A stretch of DNA of 33,122 nucleotides from Flavobacteriales bacterium. GTDB taxonomy: Bacteria > Bacteroidota > Bacteroidia > Flavobacteriales_D > Crocinitomicaceae. Location: NCBI GenBank assembly GCA_947449575.1, contig CANFRV010000034.1, forward strand, positions 1-33,122, written 5' to 3'. The notes under the pieces were generated by a model. The model was given only the letters and a program-made list of their open reading frames with translations. It was not told the origin of the DNA and did no database searches. How positions within the stretch are numbered: position 1 is the stretch's first letter; each line of letters begins with the position of its first letter. This document shows, piece after piece, positions 1 to 9,087 of the stretch. A program made the translations under genes and the position numbers.

Positions 1-3000
1 ATTTGGTTCAGGAACATGTTTAACTAGTGATACGATTCAAATTCAAGTAAATGCATTACCTATAATTAGCGCTACTTCTCAAACAATTTGTTATGGTGCA
101 ACCGCATCCTTGACAGCCAGTGGAGGAGACACCTATTCATGGAATCCAACTTCTTCAACAAGTAACCCATTATCTGATTCCCCATCCGCTACTACAAATT
201 ACACCGTCACTGGAACGTCAAATGTAACTGGATGCAGTAACACCGCGGTCGGCATAGTTACAGTAAATCCTTTGCCAGTTGTGAATGCAGGTCCAAGTAT
301 TCAGTTGTGTAATCAACCCATATCAAATACATTGAGCGGTTATAGTCCTGTAGGAGGCACATGGACAGGCACCAATGTCACCTCTGCTGGCGTATTTACA
401 CCTTCAGGATCAGGATCTTATACCTTGACATATTCTTATACAATTTCAACTACAGGTTGTGTGAATTCTGATACAATGATTGTAAAAGTTGTTGACCCGC
501 AAATAGCAAATGCAGGAACAGGTTTTTCGAAATGTATAAATAGTGGAGAAATCACTTTAAGTGGATTTTCTCCATCATTAGGTACTTGGTCGGGTACGAA
601 TGTTACCTCTGCAGGTGTTTTTAACCCTTCTACCGTTGGCATTTCCATTCTAACATATACATTCGGCACAGGAACATGCTTAACAAGCGATACTATTCAT
701 ATTCAAGTAAATGCCTTGCCTATAATCACCGTTAATTCTCCAACAATATGTCGTGGTGCAACAGCGTCCTTGACAGCCAGTGGCGCAAATACCTATTCAT
801 GGAATCCAACTTCTTCAACAAGTAACCCATTATCTGATTCCCCATCCGCTACTACAAATTACACCGTCACTGGAACGTCAGATTTAACTGGATGCAGTAA
901 TACTGCTATTGGCACAGTTACAGTAAATCCTTTACCAGTAGTGAATGCCGGGCCAAGTATTCAGTTGTGTAATCAACCCATATCAAATACATTAACAGGT
1001 TATAGTCCTGCAGGGGGCACATGGACAGGTACCAATGTTACTTCTGCTGGTGTATTTACACCTTCAGGATCAGGATCTTATACCTTGACATATTCTTATA
1101 CAATTCTAGCTACAGGATGTGTGAATTCTGATACGATGATTGTAAAAGTTGTTGACCCTCAGATTGCAAATGCAGGAACAGGTTTTTCTAAATGTATAAA
1201 TAGTGGAGAAATCACTTTAACCGGATTTTCTCCATCATTAGGAACTTGGTCGGGTACGAATGTTACCTCAGCAGGAGTTTTTACTCCTTCTGCCGCTGGT
1301 ACATCCATACTAACATATACATTTGGTTCAGGAACATGTTTAACTAGTGATACGATTCAAATTCAAGTAAATGCATTACCTATAATTAGCGCTACTTCTC
1401 AAACAATTTGTTATGGTGCAACCGCATCCTTGACAGCCAGTGGAGGAGATACCTATTCATGGTCATCATCAGGTTCAACAAGTAATCCCTTATTGGTTTC
1501 CCCGCATATAACTACCAATTACACTGTCACAGGAACGTCAGCTTTAACTGGATGCAGTAATACTGCAATTAGCACAGTTACGGTAAATCCTTTACCAGTG
1601 GTGAACGCAGGGCCGAGTATTCAGTTGTGTAATCAACCCATATCAAATACATTAACAGGTTATAGTCCTTCAGGTGGGACATGGGCAGGCTCCAATGTCA
1701 CCTCTGCTGGTGTATTTACACCTTCAGGATCAGGTTCTTTCATTTTGACATATTCTTATACAATTCTAGCCACAGGTTGCGTGAATTCTGATACGATGAT
1801 TGTAAAGGTAGTTGCCGCAGAAATAGCAAATGCAGGAACTGATTTTTCTAAATGTATAGATATTTCACCTGTTACGTTAACTGGATTTTCTCCATCATTA
1901 GGGACTTGGTCGGGCACGAATGTTACCTCTGCAGGAGTTTTTACCCCTTCTGCCGTTGGCATTTCCATTCTAACGTATACATTCGGTTCAGGAACATGTT
2001 TAACTAGTGATACTATTCATATTCAAGTAAATGCATTACCTATAATTAGCGCTACTTCTCAAACAATTTGTTATGGTGCAACCGCATCCTTGACAGCCAG
2101 TGGAGGAGATACCTATTCATGGAATCCAACTTCTTCAACAAGTAACCCATTATTGGTTTCCCCAACAGCCACTACCAATTACACCGTTACTGGAACTTCC
2201 GCTTTGACTGGATGTAGTAATACCGCTGTTGGCATCGTTACGGTAAATCCTTTACCAATAGTGAATGCCGGGCCGAGTATTCAGTTGTGTGATCAACCGA
2301 TATCAAATACATTGAGCGGTTATAGTCCTGCAGGTGGAACATGGACAGGTACCAATGTTTCCTCTTCGGGCGTATTTACTCCTTCAGGTACTGGCTCTTT
2401 TATATTGACATATTCTTATACAATTGCAGCCACAGGTTGCGTGAATTCTGATACGATGATTGTAAAGGTAGTTACCGCAGAAATAGCAAATGCAGGAACA
2501 GGATTTTCGAAATGTATATATAGTGGAGATAGCACTTTAACAGGATTTTCTCCAGCATTAGGATCTTGGTCGGGCACGAATGTTACCTCTGCGGGAGTTT
2601 TTACTCCTTCTAGCCTTGGATCTTTCATTCTCACATACACATACGGTTCAGGAACATGTTTGACAAGCGATACGATTCAAATTCAAGTAAATGCATTACC
2701 TCTCATCACCGTTACATCTCAAACAATCTGTTATGGCGAAACAGCGTCCTTGACAGCCAGCGGAGGAGATACCTATTCATGGAATCCAACTTCTTCAACA
2801 AGTAACCCATTATCTGATTCCCCAACTGCCACTACCAATTATACGGTTACAGGAACTTCCGCTTTGACTGGATGTAGTAATACTGCTATTGGCACAGTTA
2901 CGGTAAATCCTTTACCAGTAGTGAATGCCGGGCCGAGTATTCAGTTGTGTGATCAACCGATATCAAATACATTGAGCGGTTATAGTCCTGCAGGTGGAAC

Positions 3001-3134
3001 ATGGACAGGCACCAATGTTACTTCTTCGGGCGTATTTACACCTTCAGGCACTGGCTCTTTTATATTGACATATTCTTATACAATTGCAGCCACAGGTTGC
3101 GTGAATTCTGACACGATGATTGTAAAAGTTGTTG
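1..3134 (+). repeat. 660-bp in-frame tandem repeat, about 4.75 copies
   Basis: The sequence recurs at an exact 660-base period from base 1 to about 3134 without indels, so each unit adds 220 residues. One unit splits into module A (50-277, 76 aa, Ig-like, SWNPTSSTSNPL), module B (278-493, 72 aa, NAGPSIQLC) and module C (494-709, 72 aa, NAGTGFSKC). B and C are paralogous: both carry a GTW(T/S)GTNVTSAGVF core. Each module has one early and one late cysteine, which suggests one disulfide per module. Identical stretches include 1-129 with 1321-1449, 131-220 with 791-880, and 2259-2349 with 2919-3009. The array probably continues to the left of the window. Confidence 0.95.
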
Positions 3135-6100
3135 ATCCTATTTTTGCTGTTGCAGGAAATGATCAATCAATATGTTTAAATAATGGTGTATTAAACTTGT
3201 TGAATTTTTCGCCTTTAACAGGTGTTTGGACAGGAACTGGAATTTCTAATTCTGCAGGTGAATTTGATCCTTTATTTTCAGGAATTGGCAATTTTACATT
3301 AACATTAACATATGGAAGTGGTACTTGTTATACTGCGGATACAAAAACGATCACAGTTCTTCCTTTACCTATATTATCAGCTGGCAGTGATAAAGTATTT
3401 TGTCTTACTGATGCAGCAACTCTTTTTATTGGTACTCAAGTATCTGGTATTTGGACGGGAAGTGGAATAACGAATGGTGCTACAGGTGAATTTGATCCAA
3501 GTGCAGCTGGAGTGGGAGTGCATACAATTATTTATTCTGTGACAGACCCCGTTACCTTATGTACTAATTTTGACACGCTTTTTGTGACTGTAAATCCACT
3601 GCCGATTGTAAATTTCACCTTCAATCCAATTGCTTGCTTAAATGTTCCACAAGTTTTTACAAATACCTCATTATTAGGAACTAATCCTTATTGGCTTTTT
3701 GAAAATACAAATAGTTCATCTGAAGTTAATCCAATCTATAGTTTTACGACTGTGGGTGTATTTCCTATACAATTAATTGAAACGTCTTTATATGGTTGTA
3801 TGGATTCAATAACTCAATTTATTGAAGTTCGTGAGCCACCTGTTTCCATCTTCACTGTCTCATCTGATTCCATCTGTGGACCAGCATTAATTTCTTTTGT
3901 AAATTCTTCAACAGGGCTAGAAAACACATATTCTTGGAGCTTTGGAAATAATACAACTAGTACATTATTGAACCCGCCACCGGTTTTATATGATCAAGGA
4001 TATATGCAAGATACTACTTACCTTATTTCATTAGAAACGTCAAATTACTGTGGGATTTCTGTAGCAGAAATAGTAGTAAAAATAATGCCTCAACCAACGT
4101 CCATATTCGGTACAGATATAGATGGCGGATGTTCACCAATACTGATAAACTTCACAAATAATAGTGTCGGATTGCCAGATAATGCGGTTTGGGATTTTGG
4201 AGATGGAACAACTTCTACCAATGCAGATCAAAACTCCACGCATATTTTCACCACTTTACAAAATGACACAACATATATTGTCCAATTAATCGAAATAAAT
4301 GAGTGTGGTTCTGATACAACTGAGTATCCAATCCTTGTGCATCCGAATACAGTTAATGCCTTTTTTAATACGAATGTATTATCGGGATGCAGCCCTCTTA
4401 CTGTAGATTTTACAAACTTTTCAATAAACAACACCTTTTATCATTGGGATTTTGGTGACGGAAATAACTCGACGTTATTAAATCCATCTCACACATTTGA
4501 AACTGGAGAATATCAAGTTGCCTTATTTGTTAACAATGGTTGCAGTTATGATACAGCTTATATCCATATTACAGTATTTCCAAAGTTAATGGTCGATTTT
4601 GTATTTGCACCAGATTCAATCTGTATTAATAAGCCATTTATGTTCACGAATTTATCCAGTGGCTTAGCGAGTTCTACTTGGGATTTTGGCGACGGGACAT
4701 CATCCATATTAACGGACCCATCTCATTCTTATCCTACCACAGGAATTTACACTGTTACTTTAGTCGGTATTTCATCAACTAATAATTGTATCGCTGAAAT
4801 TAGTCATCAGGTGCAAGTTAAATCTACTCCTATTGCTAGTTATACTTCTTCTTTGGACAATGGATGCGTTCCCTTACCTGTTAGTTTCAATAATACTAAT
4901 ATAAATTCTGACTTTCAATTTTGGGATTTTGGAGATGGGAATACCTCAAATCAAAGTAATCCAATTCATCTATTTGAAGCCGCAGGAACTTATGTAATAA
5001 AAGAAGTTTCTGTTAACGTTAATGGATGTATGGATTCTATTTCGCATTTGATTGTAGTTCATCCATTACCTAGTTCAAATTTTGACATCACAACATCTGA
5101 TGTTTGTTTTTCCCCTTTAATAGTAACCACTACAAATACATCTGTTGGAGCAATTAGTTATAGTTGGGATTTTGATAATGGGCAGCCTGTGTCGTTGCTT
5201 AATAATCCAATTATCACGTATTATAATCCTGGTACTTATACTATTTCCTTAATCAGTGAAAATGTCTTTCAATGTAAAGACACCTCCTCTCTGGATATAA
5301 GTATTTCCCCAATTTTAGATGTTTCCTTTATTATTCCAGATGATACAATTTGTCGGAAAGAAGTTTTAGAATTCTATTCAACTGTAAATTTTGGAGATTC
5401 AGTTGTGTGGGATTTTGGAGATGGTTTTACCGAAACGGGTAACCCAGTGTGGTATATTTACCCTGATACTGGTGCATTTAATGTGTCTGTCGTTGCCTAT
5501 GCAAATAATGGTTGTACAGATACTTCATCTTTCGCGGAAATTGTTGTTTTACCAAGTCCAACGGCTGATTTTACATCATATAATATTGAATTAGATCAAA
5601 AACCTAGTGGAACTATTCAATTTACTAATACTTCAATACTGGCGGATAATTATATTTGGGATTTTGGTGATGGAGAATTATCTGTAGACATCGATCCGAT
5701 TCATAAATACATTCACAACAGCAATGCCACGGTTACGTTGTACGCGATAAATAATAATGGCTGCCGAGACACCATAACTCAACTAATCGAAGTCGATTTC
5801 TTTTATGGTTTGTTTATACCATCTACAATGTACCCAGGGCATGAAGCTTTTGGTGTAGCTAATTTCGTACCAATCGGAGTTGGAATAAAAGAGTTTGAAA
5901 TTTTAGTATATGATAATTGGGGAAATATTATTTGGCAATCAACTGCCTTAGATGCGGATGGTAGACCCTCTGAATATTGGAATGGGCTTTTTGATGGAAC
6001 AGTGAATGATAATGGGAATGGAAGTGGTAGACCTGTTCAACAAGATTCCTATGTGTGGAAAGCAAACGCAATTTTTATGAATGGTACTATTTGGCAAGGA

Positions 6101-6157
6101 AACTCATTTGGAAAAAATAAATTCATAAAAAGTGGCACCATAACCGTAATAAGATAA
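2..6157 (+). CDS. Giant repetitive T9SS-exported surface protein with PKD domains and type B sorting domain (5' partial)
   Basis: The frame is open from base 2, so the start lies outside the window; 2051 residues are visible. Codons 17 to about 1044 form a 220-residue tandem repeat of three cysteine-paired modules (see repeat entry). Two diverged copies of the GTWTG-type module follow (about 3134-3606), then a run of PKD-like domains. Canonical WDFGDG occurs six times (near 4189, 4444, 4678, 4921, 5407 and 5659), with degenerate versions WSFGNN (about 3940) and WDFDNG (about 5164). The last ~110 residues (YDNWGNIIWQS, YWNGLFDG, DSYVWKANA, SGTITVIR) match the gliding-motility-associated/type B T9SS sorting domain. 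Family knowledge: such proteins are moved through SprA and kept at the surface with a PorP/SprF partner, which is the next gene, overlapping by one base (TAATG). Likely an adhesin; ligand unknown. The start at base 110 (TTG) is an artefact of the window edge. Confidence 0.93.
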   Translation, partial: FGSGTCLTSDTIQIQVNALPIISATSQTICYGATASLTASGGDTYSWNPTSSTSNPLSDSPSATTNYTVTGTSNVTGCSNTAVGIVTVNPLPVVNAGPSIQLCNQPISNTLSGYSPVGGTWTGTNVTSAGVFTPSGSGSYTLTYSYTISTTGCVNSDTMIVKVVDPQIANAGTGFSKCINSGEITLSGFSPSLGTWSGTNVTSAGVFNPSTVGISILTYTFGTGTCLTSDTIHIQVNALPIITVNSPTICRGATASLTASGANTYSWNPTSSTSNPLSDSPSATTNYTVTGTSDLTGCSNTAIGTVTVNPLPVVNAGPSIQLCNQPISNTLTGYSPAGGTWTGTNVTSAGVFTPSGSGSYTLTYSYTILATGCVNSDTMIVKVVDPQIANAGTGFSKCINSGEITLTGFSPSLGTWSGTNVTSAGVFTPSAAGTSILTYTFGSGTCLTSDTIQIQVNALPIISATSQTICYGATASLTASGGDTYSWSSSGSTSNPLLVSPHITTNYTVTGTSALTGCSNTAISTVTVNPLPVVNAGPSIQLCNQPISNTLTGYSPSGGTWAGSNVTSAGVFTPSGSGSFILTYSYTILATGCVNSDTMIVKVVAAEIANAGTDFSKCIDISPVTLTGFSPSLGTWSGTNVTSAGVFTPSAVGISILTYTFGSGTCLTSDTIHIQVNALPIISATSQTICYGATASLTASGGDTYSWNPTSSTSNPLLVSPTATTNYTVTGTSALTGCSNTAVGIVTVNPLPIVNAGPSIQLCDQPISNTLSGYSPAGGTWTGTNVSSSGVFTPSGTGSFILTYSYTIAATGCVNSDTMIVKVVTAEIANAGTGFSKCIYSGDSTLTGFSPALGSWSGTNVTSAGVFTPSSLGSFILTYTYGSGTCLTSDTIQIQVNALPLITVTSQTICYGETASLTASGGDTYSWNPTSSTSNPLSDSPTATTNYTVTGTSALTGCSNTAIGTVTVNPLPVVNAGPSIQLCDQPISNTLSGYSPAGGTWTGTNVTSSGVFTPSGTGSFILTYSYTIAATGCVNSDTMIVKVVDPIFAVAGNDQSICLNNGVLNLLNFSPLTGVWTGTGISNSAGEFDPLFSGIGNFTLTLTYGSGTCYTADTKTITVLPLPILSAGSDKVFCLTDAATLFIGTQVSGIWTGSGITNGATGEFDPSAAGVGVHTIIYSVTDPVTLCTNFDTLFVTVNPLPIVNFTFNPIACLNVPQVFTNTSLLGTNPYWLFENTNSSSEVNPIYSFTTVGVFPIQLIETSLYGCMDSITQFIEVREPPVSIFTVSSDSICGPALISFVNSSTGLENTYSWSFGNNTTSTLLNPPPVLYDQGYMQDTTYLISLETSNYCGISVAEIVVKIMPQPTSIFGTDIDGGCSPILINFTNNSVGLPDNAVWDFGDGTTSTNADQNSTHIFTTLQNDTTYIVQLIEINECGSDTTEYPILVHPNTVNAFFNTNVLSGCSPLTVDFTNFSINNTFYHWDFGDGNNSTLLNPSHTFETGEYQVALFVNNGCSYDTAYIHITVFPKLMVDFVFAPDSICINKPFMFTNLSSGLASSTWDFGDGTSSILTDPSHSYPTTGIYTVTLVGISSTNNCIAEISHQVQVKSTPIASYTSSLDNGCVPLPVSFNNTNINSDFQFWDFGDGNTSNQSNPIHLFEAAGTYVIKEVSVNVNGCMDSISHLIVVHPLPSSNFDITTSDVCFSPLIVTTTNTSVGAISYSWDFDNGQPVSLLNNPIITYYNPGTYTISLISENVFQCKDTSSLDISISPILDVSFIIPDDTICRKEVLEFYSTVNFGDSVVWDFGDGFTETGNPVWYIYPDTGAFNVSVVAYANNGCTDTSSFAEIVVLPSPTADFTSYNIELDQKPSGTIQFTNTSILADNYIWDFGDGELSVDIDPIHKYIHNSNATVTLYAINNNGCRDTITQLIEVDFFYGLFIPSTMYPGHEAFGVANFVPIGVGIKEFEILVYDNWGNIIWQSTALDADGRPSEYWNGLFDGTVNDNGNGSGRPVQQDSYVWKANAIFMNGTIWQGNSFGKNKFIKSGTITVIR

Positions 6158-7224
6158 TGATGAAAAAGGGATTAATTATTTTTTGTATCAGCTTTATATT
6201 TTCTGATATGATTTGGGCACAAGATCCAAATTTTTCACAATTTTATAATTGCCCTACGTATTATAATCCTGCAATGAATAGTATTGGTAATGGTATTACT
6301 TTTCGTTGCAATTCTAGATTTTTATGGACACCTATTCCTGGCTCCTTTAATACCTATACTGTTGCTTTAGAGGCTGAAGCAATAAATAAGACAAGCCTTG
6401 GTGTTTTAGCAATGAGTGATGTTGCAGGTGAAGCGTATCTTCGCACTACTGGTGGATATATTCTATACACATACCGACCTTTAGAAACACGAAATAATCT
6501 ACTTCAATTTGGGGTTTCTGGTGGATTAATAAACAAAAACATAGATAAGTCAAAGTTTTTGTTTTCAGATCAATTGGATGAAGTCTATGGAAATACAAAA
6601 ACATCTGCCTATAACATTCCGAATAATTCAGTAACTTATCCCGATTTTAGTGCTGGAACGGTGTATCGACATTCCGGTGAAAAAAATAAAAAGCATGTGA
6701 AGCACATGGAAACTTTAGGCTTTAGTTTTCATCATCTAACTCGGCCAAAAGATGCGTTCATTAGTGATGAAGGGAGATTACCTGTGAAAGGAGTTTTACA
6801 TGGGAATGTCCAAATATTAGTAAATAATAAGATTTTTTCACCGTCATTTATCTTTGAAAAGCAAGGAGATATCCAATATTTATTGAAAAAGCAGAGTGGT
6901 TTTCAAACTTTTACTCTTGGTCTTGAAATTATTAATAGACCTTTTACTTTTGGTGTTTGGTATCGCAATAAAAGCTATACATCAAAATTAAATCAATATG
7001 ATTCTTTTATTTTTTCTCTTGGTTTAAATATTACCAAAAATAATCAAACCCATTTTAAGATAAATTATAGTTTTGATAGCACAATTTCACGATTGAAGAC
7101 AGCATCTTATGGCTCTCATGAAATTTCATTGGTAATTGATTTGAATGGAAAAGTATTATTTAAAGGTGCTCAAAGTAAAAAGAAAGATGCAAGAATGCAT
7201 GAATGTCCAACTAACTTAATGTGA
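6157..7224 (+). CDS. PorP/SprF family type IX secretion system outer-membrane protein
   Basis: A 355-residue protein (354 if the second ATG at 6160 is used) with a signal peptide ending IWAQ. The family hallmark follows directly: DPNFSQFYN, then YYNPAMNS. Alternating beta-strand-like segments fill the rest, as expected for an outer-membrane barrel of about 300-350 residues. PorP/SprF proteins assist secretion and surface attachment of large T9SS cargo with type B C-terminal domains; in flavobacteria sprF sits directly after sprB. The same order holds here: the start codon overlaps the stop of the giant gene by one base, implying translational coupling and a dedicated pair. The final residues (SKKKDARMHECPTNLM) are polar and may be an extra tail. 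Confident in family, less so in exact partner specificity. Confidence 0.92.
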   Translation: MMKKGLIIFCISFIFSDMIWAQDPNFSQFYNCPTYYNPAMNSIGNGITFRCNSRFLWTPIPGSFNTYTVALEAEAINKTSLGVLAMSDVAGEAYLRTTGGYILYTYRPLETRNNLLQFGVSGGLINKNIDKSKFLFSDQLDEVYGNTKTSAYNIPNNSVTYPDFSAGTVYRHSGEKNKKHVKHMETLGFSFHHLTRPKDAFISDEGRLPVKGVLHGNVQILVNNKIFSPSFIFEKQGDIQYLLKKQSGFQTFTLGLEIINRPFTFGVWYRNKSYTSKLNQYDSFIFSLGLNITKNNQTHFKINYSFDSTISRLKTASYGSHEISLVIDLNGKVLFKGAQSKKKDARMHECPTNLM

Positions 7225-7294
7225 TTTAGCAAAAATCCTGACTTTTAGAATTGACATAATACCTCATTTATATTATTAATCTGAGATCGCCTGA

Positions 7295-7486
7295 TATTTT
7301 TTCATCAGATTTTACAAAGAATCTCTTTTGGTGTCAAAAAATGGCATAAAAATCAAAGGGATAGTGGACGTTCAAAGAAAATTATTAGAATTTATTTACT
7401 TGATTTATAAAAATGACAGCGTATATGATTTAGAATATGAAAAAAGAGAGAGTAACAAAAAATCATTACTCCCTCTTAGAGACTAA
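7295..7486 (+). pseudogene. C-terminal remnant of an IS110-family-like transposase
   Basis: An open frame without a proper start runs from 7295 to a TAA at 7484-7486. Its translation includes FYKESLLVSKNGIKIK, GIVDVQRKLLEFIYLIYKND and SVYDLEYEKRES. This resembles the extreme C-terminus of IS110/IS116/IS902 transposases, where a G(I/L)VAVQRKLL-like helix is followed by IYxLxKN and an acidic YD segment near the stop. No N-terminal RuvC-like part is present upstream, only the end of the PorP/SprF gene, so this would be a truncated relic. The family assignment rests on remembered motif similarity over about 50 residues and needs a database search. Confidence 0.5.
7445..7476. repeat. Imperfect 11-bp inverted repeat
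   Basis: 7445-7455 and 7466-7476 pair with one A/C mismatch and a 10-base loop. It lies inside the transposase-like remnant and just before the 22-bp palindrome. Significance is unclear. Confidence 0.35.
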
Positions 7487-7493
7487 CTCTTGG

Positions 7494-7545
7494 CTGTTTT
7501 AATATCCAAGAAAAAAATAAATATTTTTCTTGGATATTAAAACAG
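7494..7545. terminator. Perfect 22-bp inverted repeat, probable bidirectional terminator
   Basis: Arms 7494-7515 and 7524-7545 are perfectly complementary over 22 bp around an 8-base AT loop (7516-7523). The inner part of the stem is A5/T5, so transcripts from either side carry a U-rich stretch at the loop. It lies between the convergent PorP/SprF (+) and LamG (-) genes, ten bases before the latter's stop codon. Perfect length and symmetry exceed a usual terminator, so a mobile-element end is an alternative. Confidence 0.75.
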
Positions 7546-7554
7546 AATCTCAGT

Positions 7555-8793
7555 TTATAACACAACAATATTTCTTTGAATCGTATTATCTTCATTTTTG
7601 ATGATGATCACATAGCTTCCTGGTGAAACATCTTTTAAATTTAATTTAGTTTGAATTGAATGCAAAGTAGATTTAATAATAATTTTTCCCGAAACATCTA
7701 GTAAAATTATATCTCCTTTTGTGAATGGTGTTTCAATTGTAAGCTCTGATTCTGCAGGGTTTGGATAAATAAATATTTTCTTCAAATCCAAGTCTGAAAT
7801 AGTTGCACAGTTTATTACATTTATTACAGTTTCAATGCTTGTTGCTGCACAGAGGCCATCTGTTACCTGAACCGTATAGTTACCAGTTTGTGACACGTTT
7901 AAGGAGCTTGCTGTTTCACCACTTATTAAAACTCCATTTTGGTACCATTCATATGTATAGCCAGTTCCTAATGAGGCTCCAAGTATTACAGAACCTCCTT
8001 GACAGAATGTTGTAGGACCTCCTGAAGTAACAATTGCACTTAATAGTGCATTTTCATAAGGAATATCAACAGCGTCCAATGAAGCACCATTTTGAAGTGT
8101 GAGATTGTTATTGTTTCCGCTTAAATCTGGTACTATTCCTCCGGCAACACTATTGAAGTTATATAATACGCGGGTATTAATATCATTTACTAAATTTTGT
8201 GGGGGAGTGAAGTTTGTTGAATATCTAACAATATCTGAAACTCGGAAATCATCAATTTTTCCTTTTAAATATTGCGTATTAGGTGCTGTCCATCCTTGAT
8301 ATACAGCGCCAATTTTGGAATCATTATTTGGTAAATCCCAAAAAGGAGTGCCATGTGGAGTAGTAGCATCTAAAATCCCATTTTTGTAAATTCTTATTTG
8401 ATTATTGACTCCATCTCCAACGATAGCATAATGATCCCAGTTGTTTGCTGTATAGGAGCTTGTATCTGAAGAGAAGTACTGGTTACCACTAAAATTAGTT
8501 GCATAGACAAATTGCACTTTGCCTGGAACATATAGATCTATATTAACCTCTGACCAATATCCAGTTTTACCCCAAACTCCAGGATACTGACTTTGAATTC
8601 CAACTGGTTTTAAGTAGAATTCCATCGTGAAATTTCGTTGATTAACATTTTGGAAAAATTGATTTGGAATTGAGCCAAAATCATCTATACCATCAAGTAT
8701 TAAAGATGAATTACAGTATGTAAAACTTTGTGAGAATGTTGTAGCAGTATGTCCTATAGTTAAGAGTACTGACAAAAGGAAACTTTTTTTCAT
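7555..8793 (-). CDS. Secreted LamG-domain protein with Ig-like domain and T9SS type A sorting domain
   Basis: A 412-residue protein. Residues 1-22 form a signal peptide (MKKSFLLSVLL...TTFSQ). Residues about 25-245 are a concanavalin A-like LamG/pentraxin domain: FTMEFYLKP, the WDHYAIVGDG strand, IRIYKNG, and GKIDDFRVSDIVRY before DLSGNNNNL. Residues about 250-330 form an Ig/PKD-like module with FCQGGSVIL, YEWYQNG and GNYTVQVTDG. The C-terminal ~75 residues (IFIYPNPAESELTIE, LLDVSGKII, GSYVIIIKNED) are a type A T9SS sorting domain, so the product should be exported through the outer membrane and either anchored or released. LamG domains typically bind glycans or proteins; no catalytic residues are evident. 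It is monocistronic and surrounded by gene remnants, so it may lie in a variable locus. Confidence 0.9.
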   Translation of the reverse strand: MKKSFLLSVLLTIGHTATTFSQSFTYCNSSLILDGIDDFGSIPNQFFQNVNQRNFTMEFYLKPVGIQSQYPGVWGKTGYWSEVNIDLYVPGKVQFVYATNFSGNQYFSSDTSSYTANNWDHYAIVGDGVNNQIRIYKNGILDATTPHGTPFWDLPNNDSKIGAVYQGWTAPNTQYLKGKIDDFRVSDIVRYSTNFTPPQNLVNDINTRVLYNFNSVAGGIVPDLSGNNNNLTLQNGASLDAVDIPYENALLSAIVTSGGPTTFCQGGSVILGASLGTGYTYEWYQNGVLISGETASSLNVSQTGNYTVQVTDGLCAATSIETVINVINCATISDLDLKKIFIYPNPAESELTIETPFTKGDIILLDVSGKIIIKSTLHSIQTKLNLKDVSPGSYVIIIKNEDNTIQRNIVVL

Positions 8794-8886
8794 GTGTATT
8801 TTTTTTAAATTATTAGTATGTCCAACTTTTCTAAACGAATTTAGCTCAGTTTCATTTATTCGCTAGAAAAATTATGTGAAAGCGTG

Positions 8887-9084
8887 TTATTCTCCTATAT
8901 TCACTAATTTATTTTCTTGTAAAATTGATAAGAGAGTATGACATTTTACAATGTAGTTAGGGATTTCAAAAATTTGATGAATAAGGTTTAATTCAAGTGT
9001 TCTTGCATTCATTTTAGACACAGCTGTTCCTCAAGGAATATATCTAAATGCGGTTAAATGTTCTGCTTCATAAAATAACCAGTC
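8887..9084 (-). pseudogene. Possible further gene remnant in frame with the DnaE-like fragment
   Basis: After the TAG at 9087-9085 the same frame stays coding-like: DWLFYEAEHLTAFRYIP, a TGA, then VSKMNARTLELNLIHQIFEI and a helical tail to TAA at 8889-8887. I do not recognise it. It could be part of the same decayed gene, another fragment, or chance open sequence. Confidence 0.25.
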
Positions 9085-9087
9085 CTA

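Noticed and set aside
436-2640. Minus-strand open frames of about 70-77 codons recurring inside the giant gene
   Set aside because: They repeat because the coding repeat does; they are antisense shadows of the 660-bp unit.
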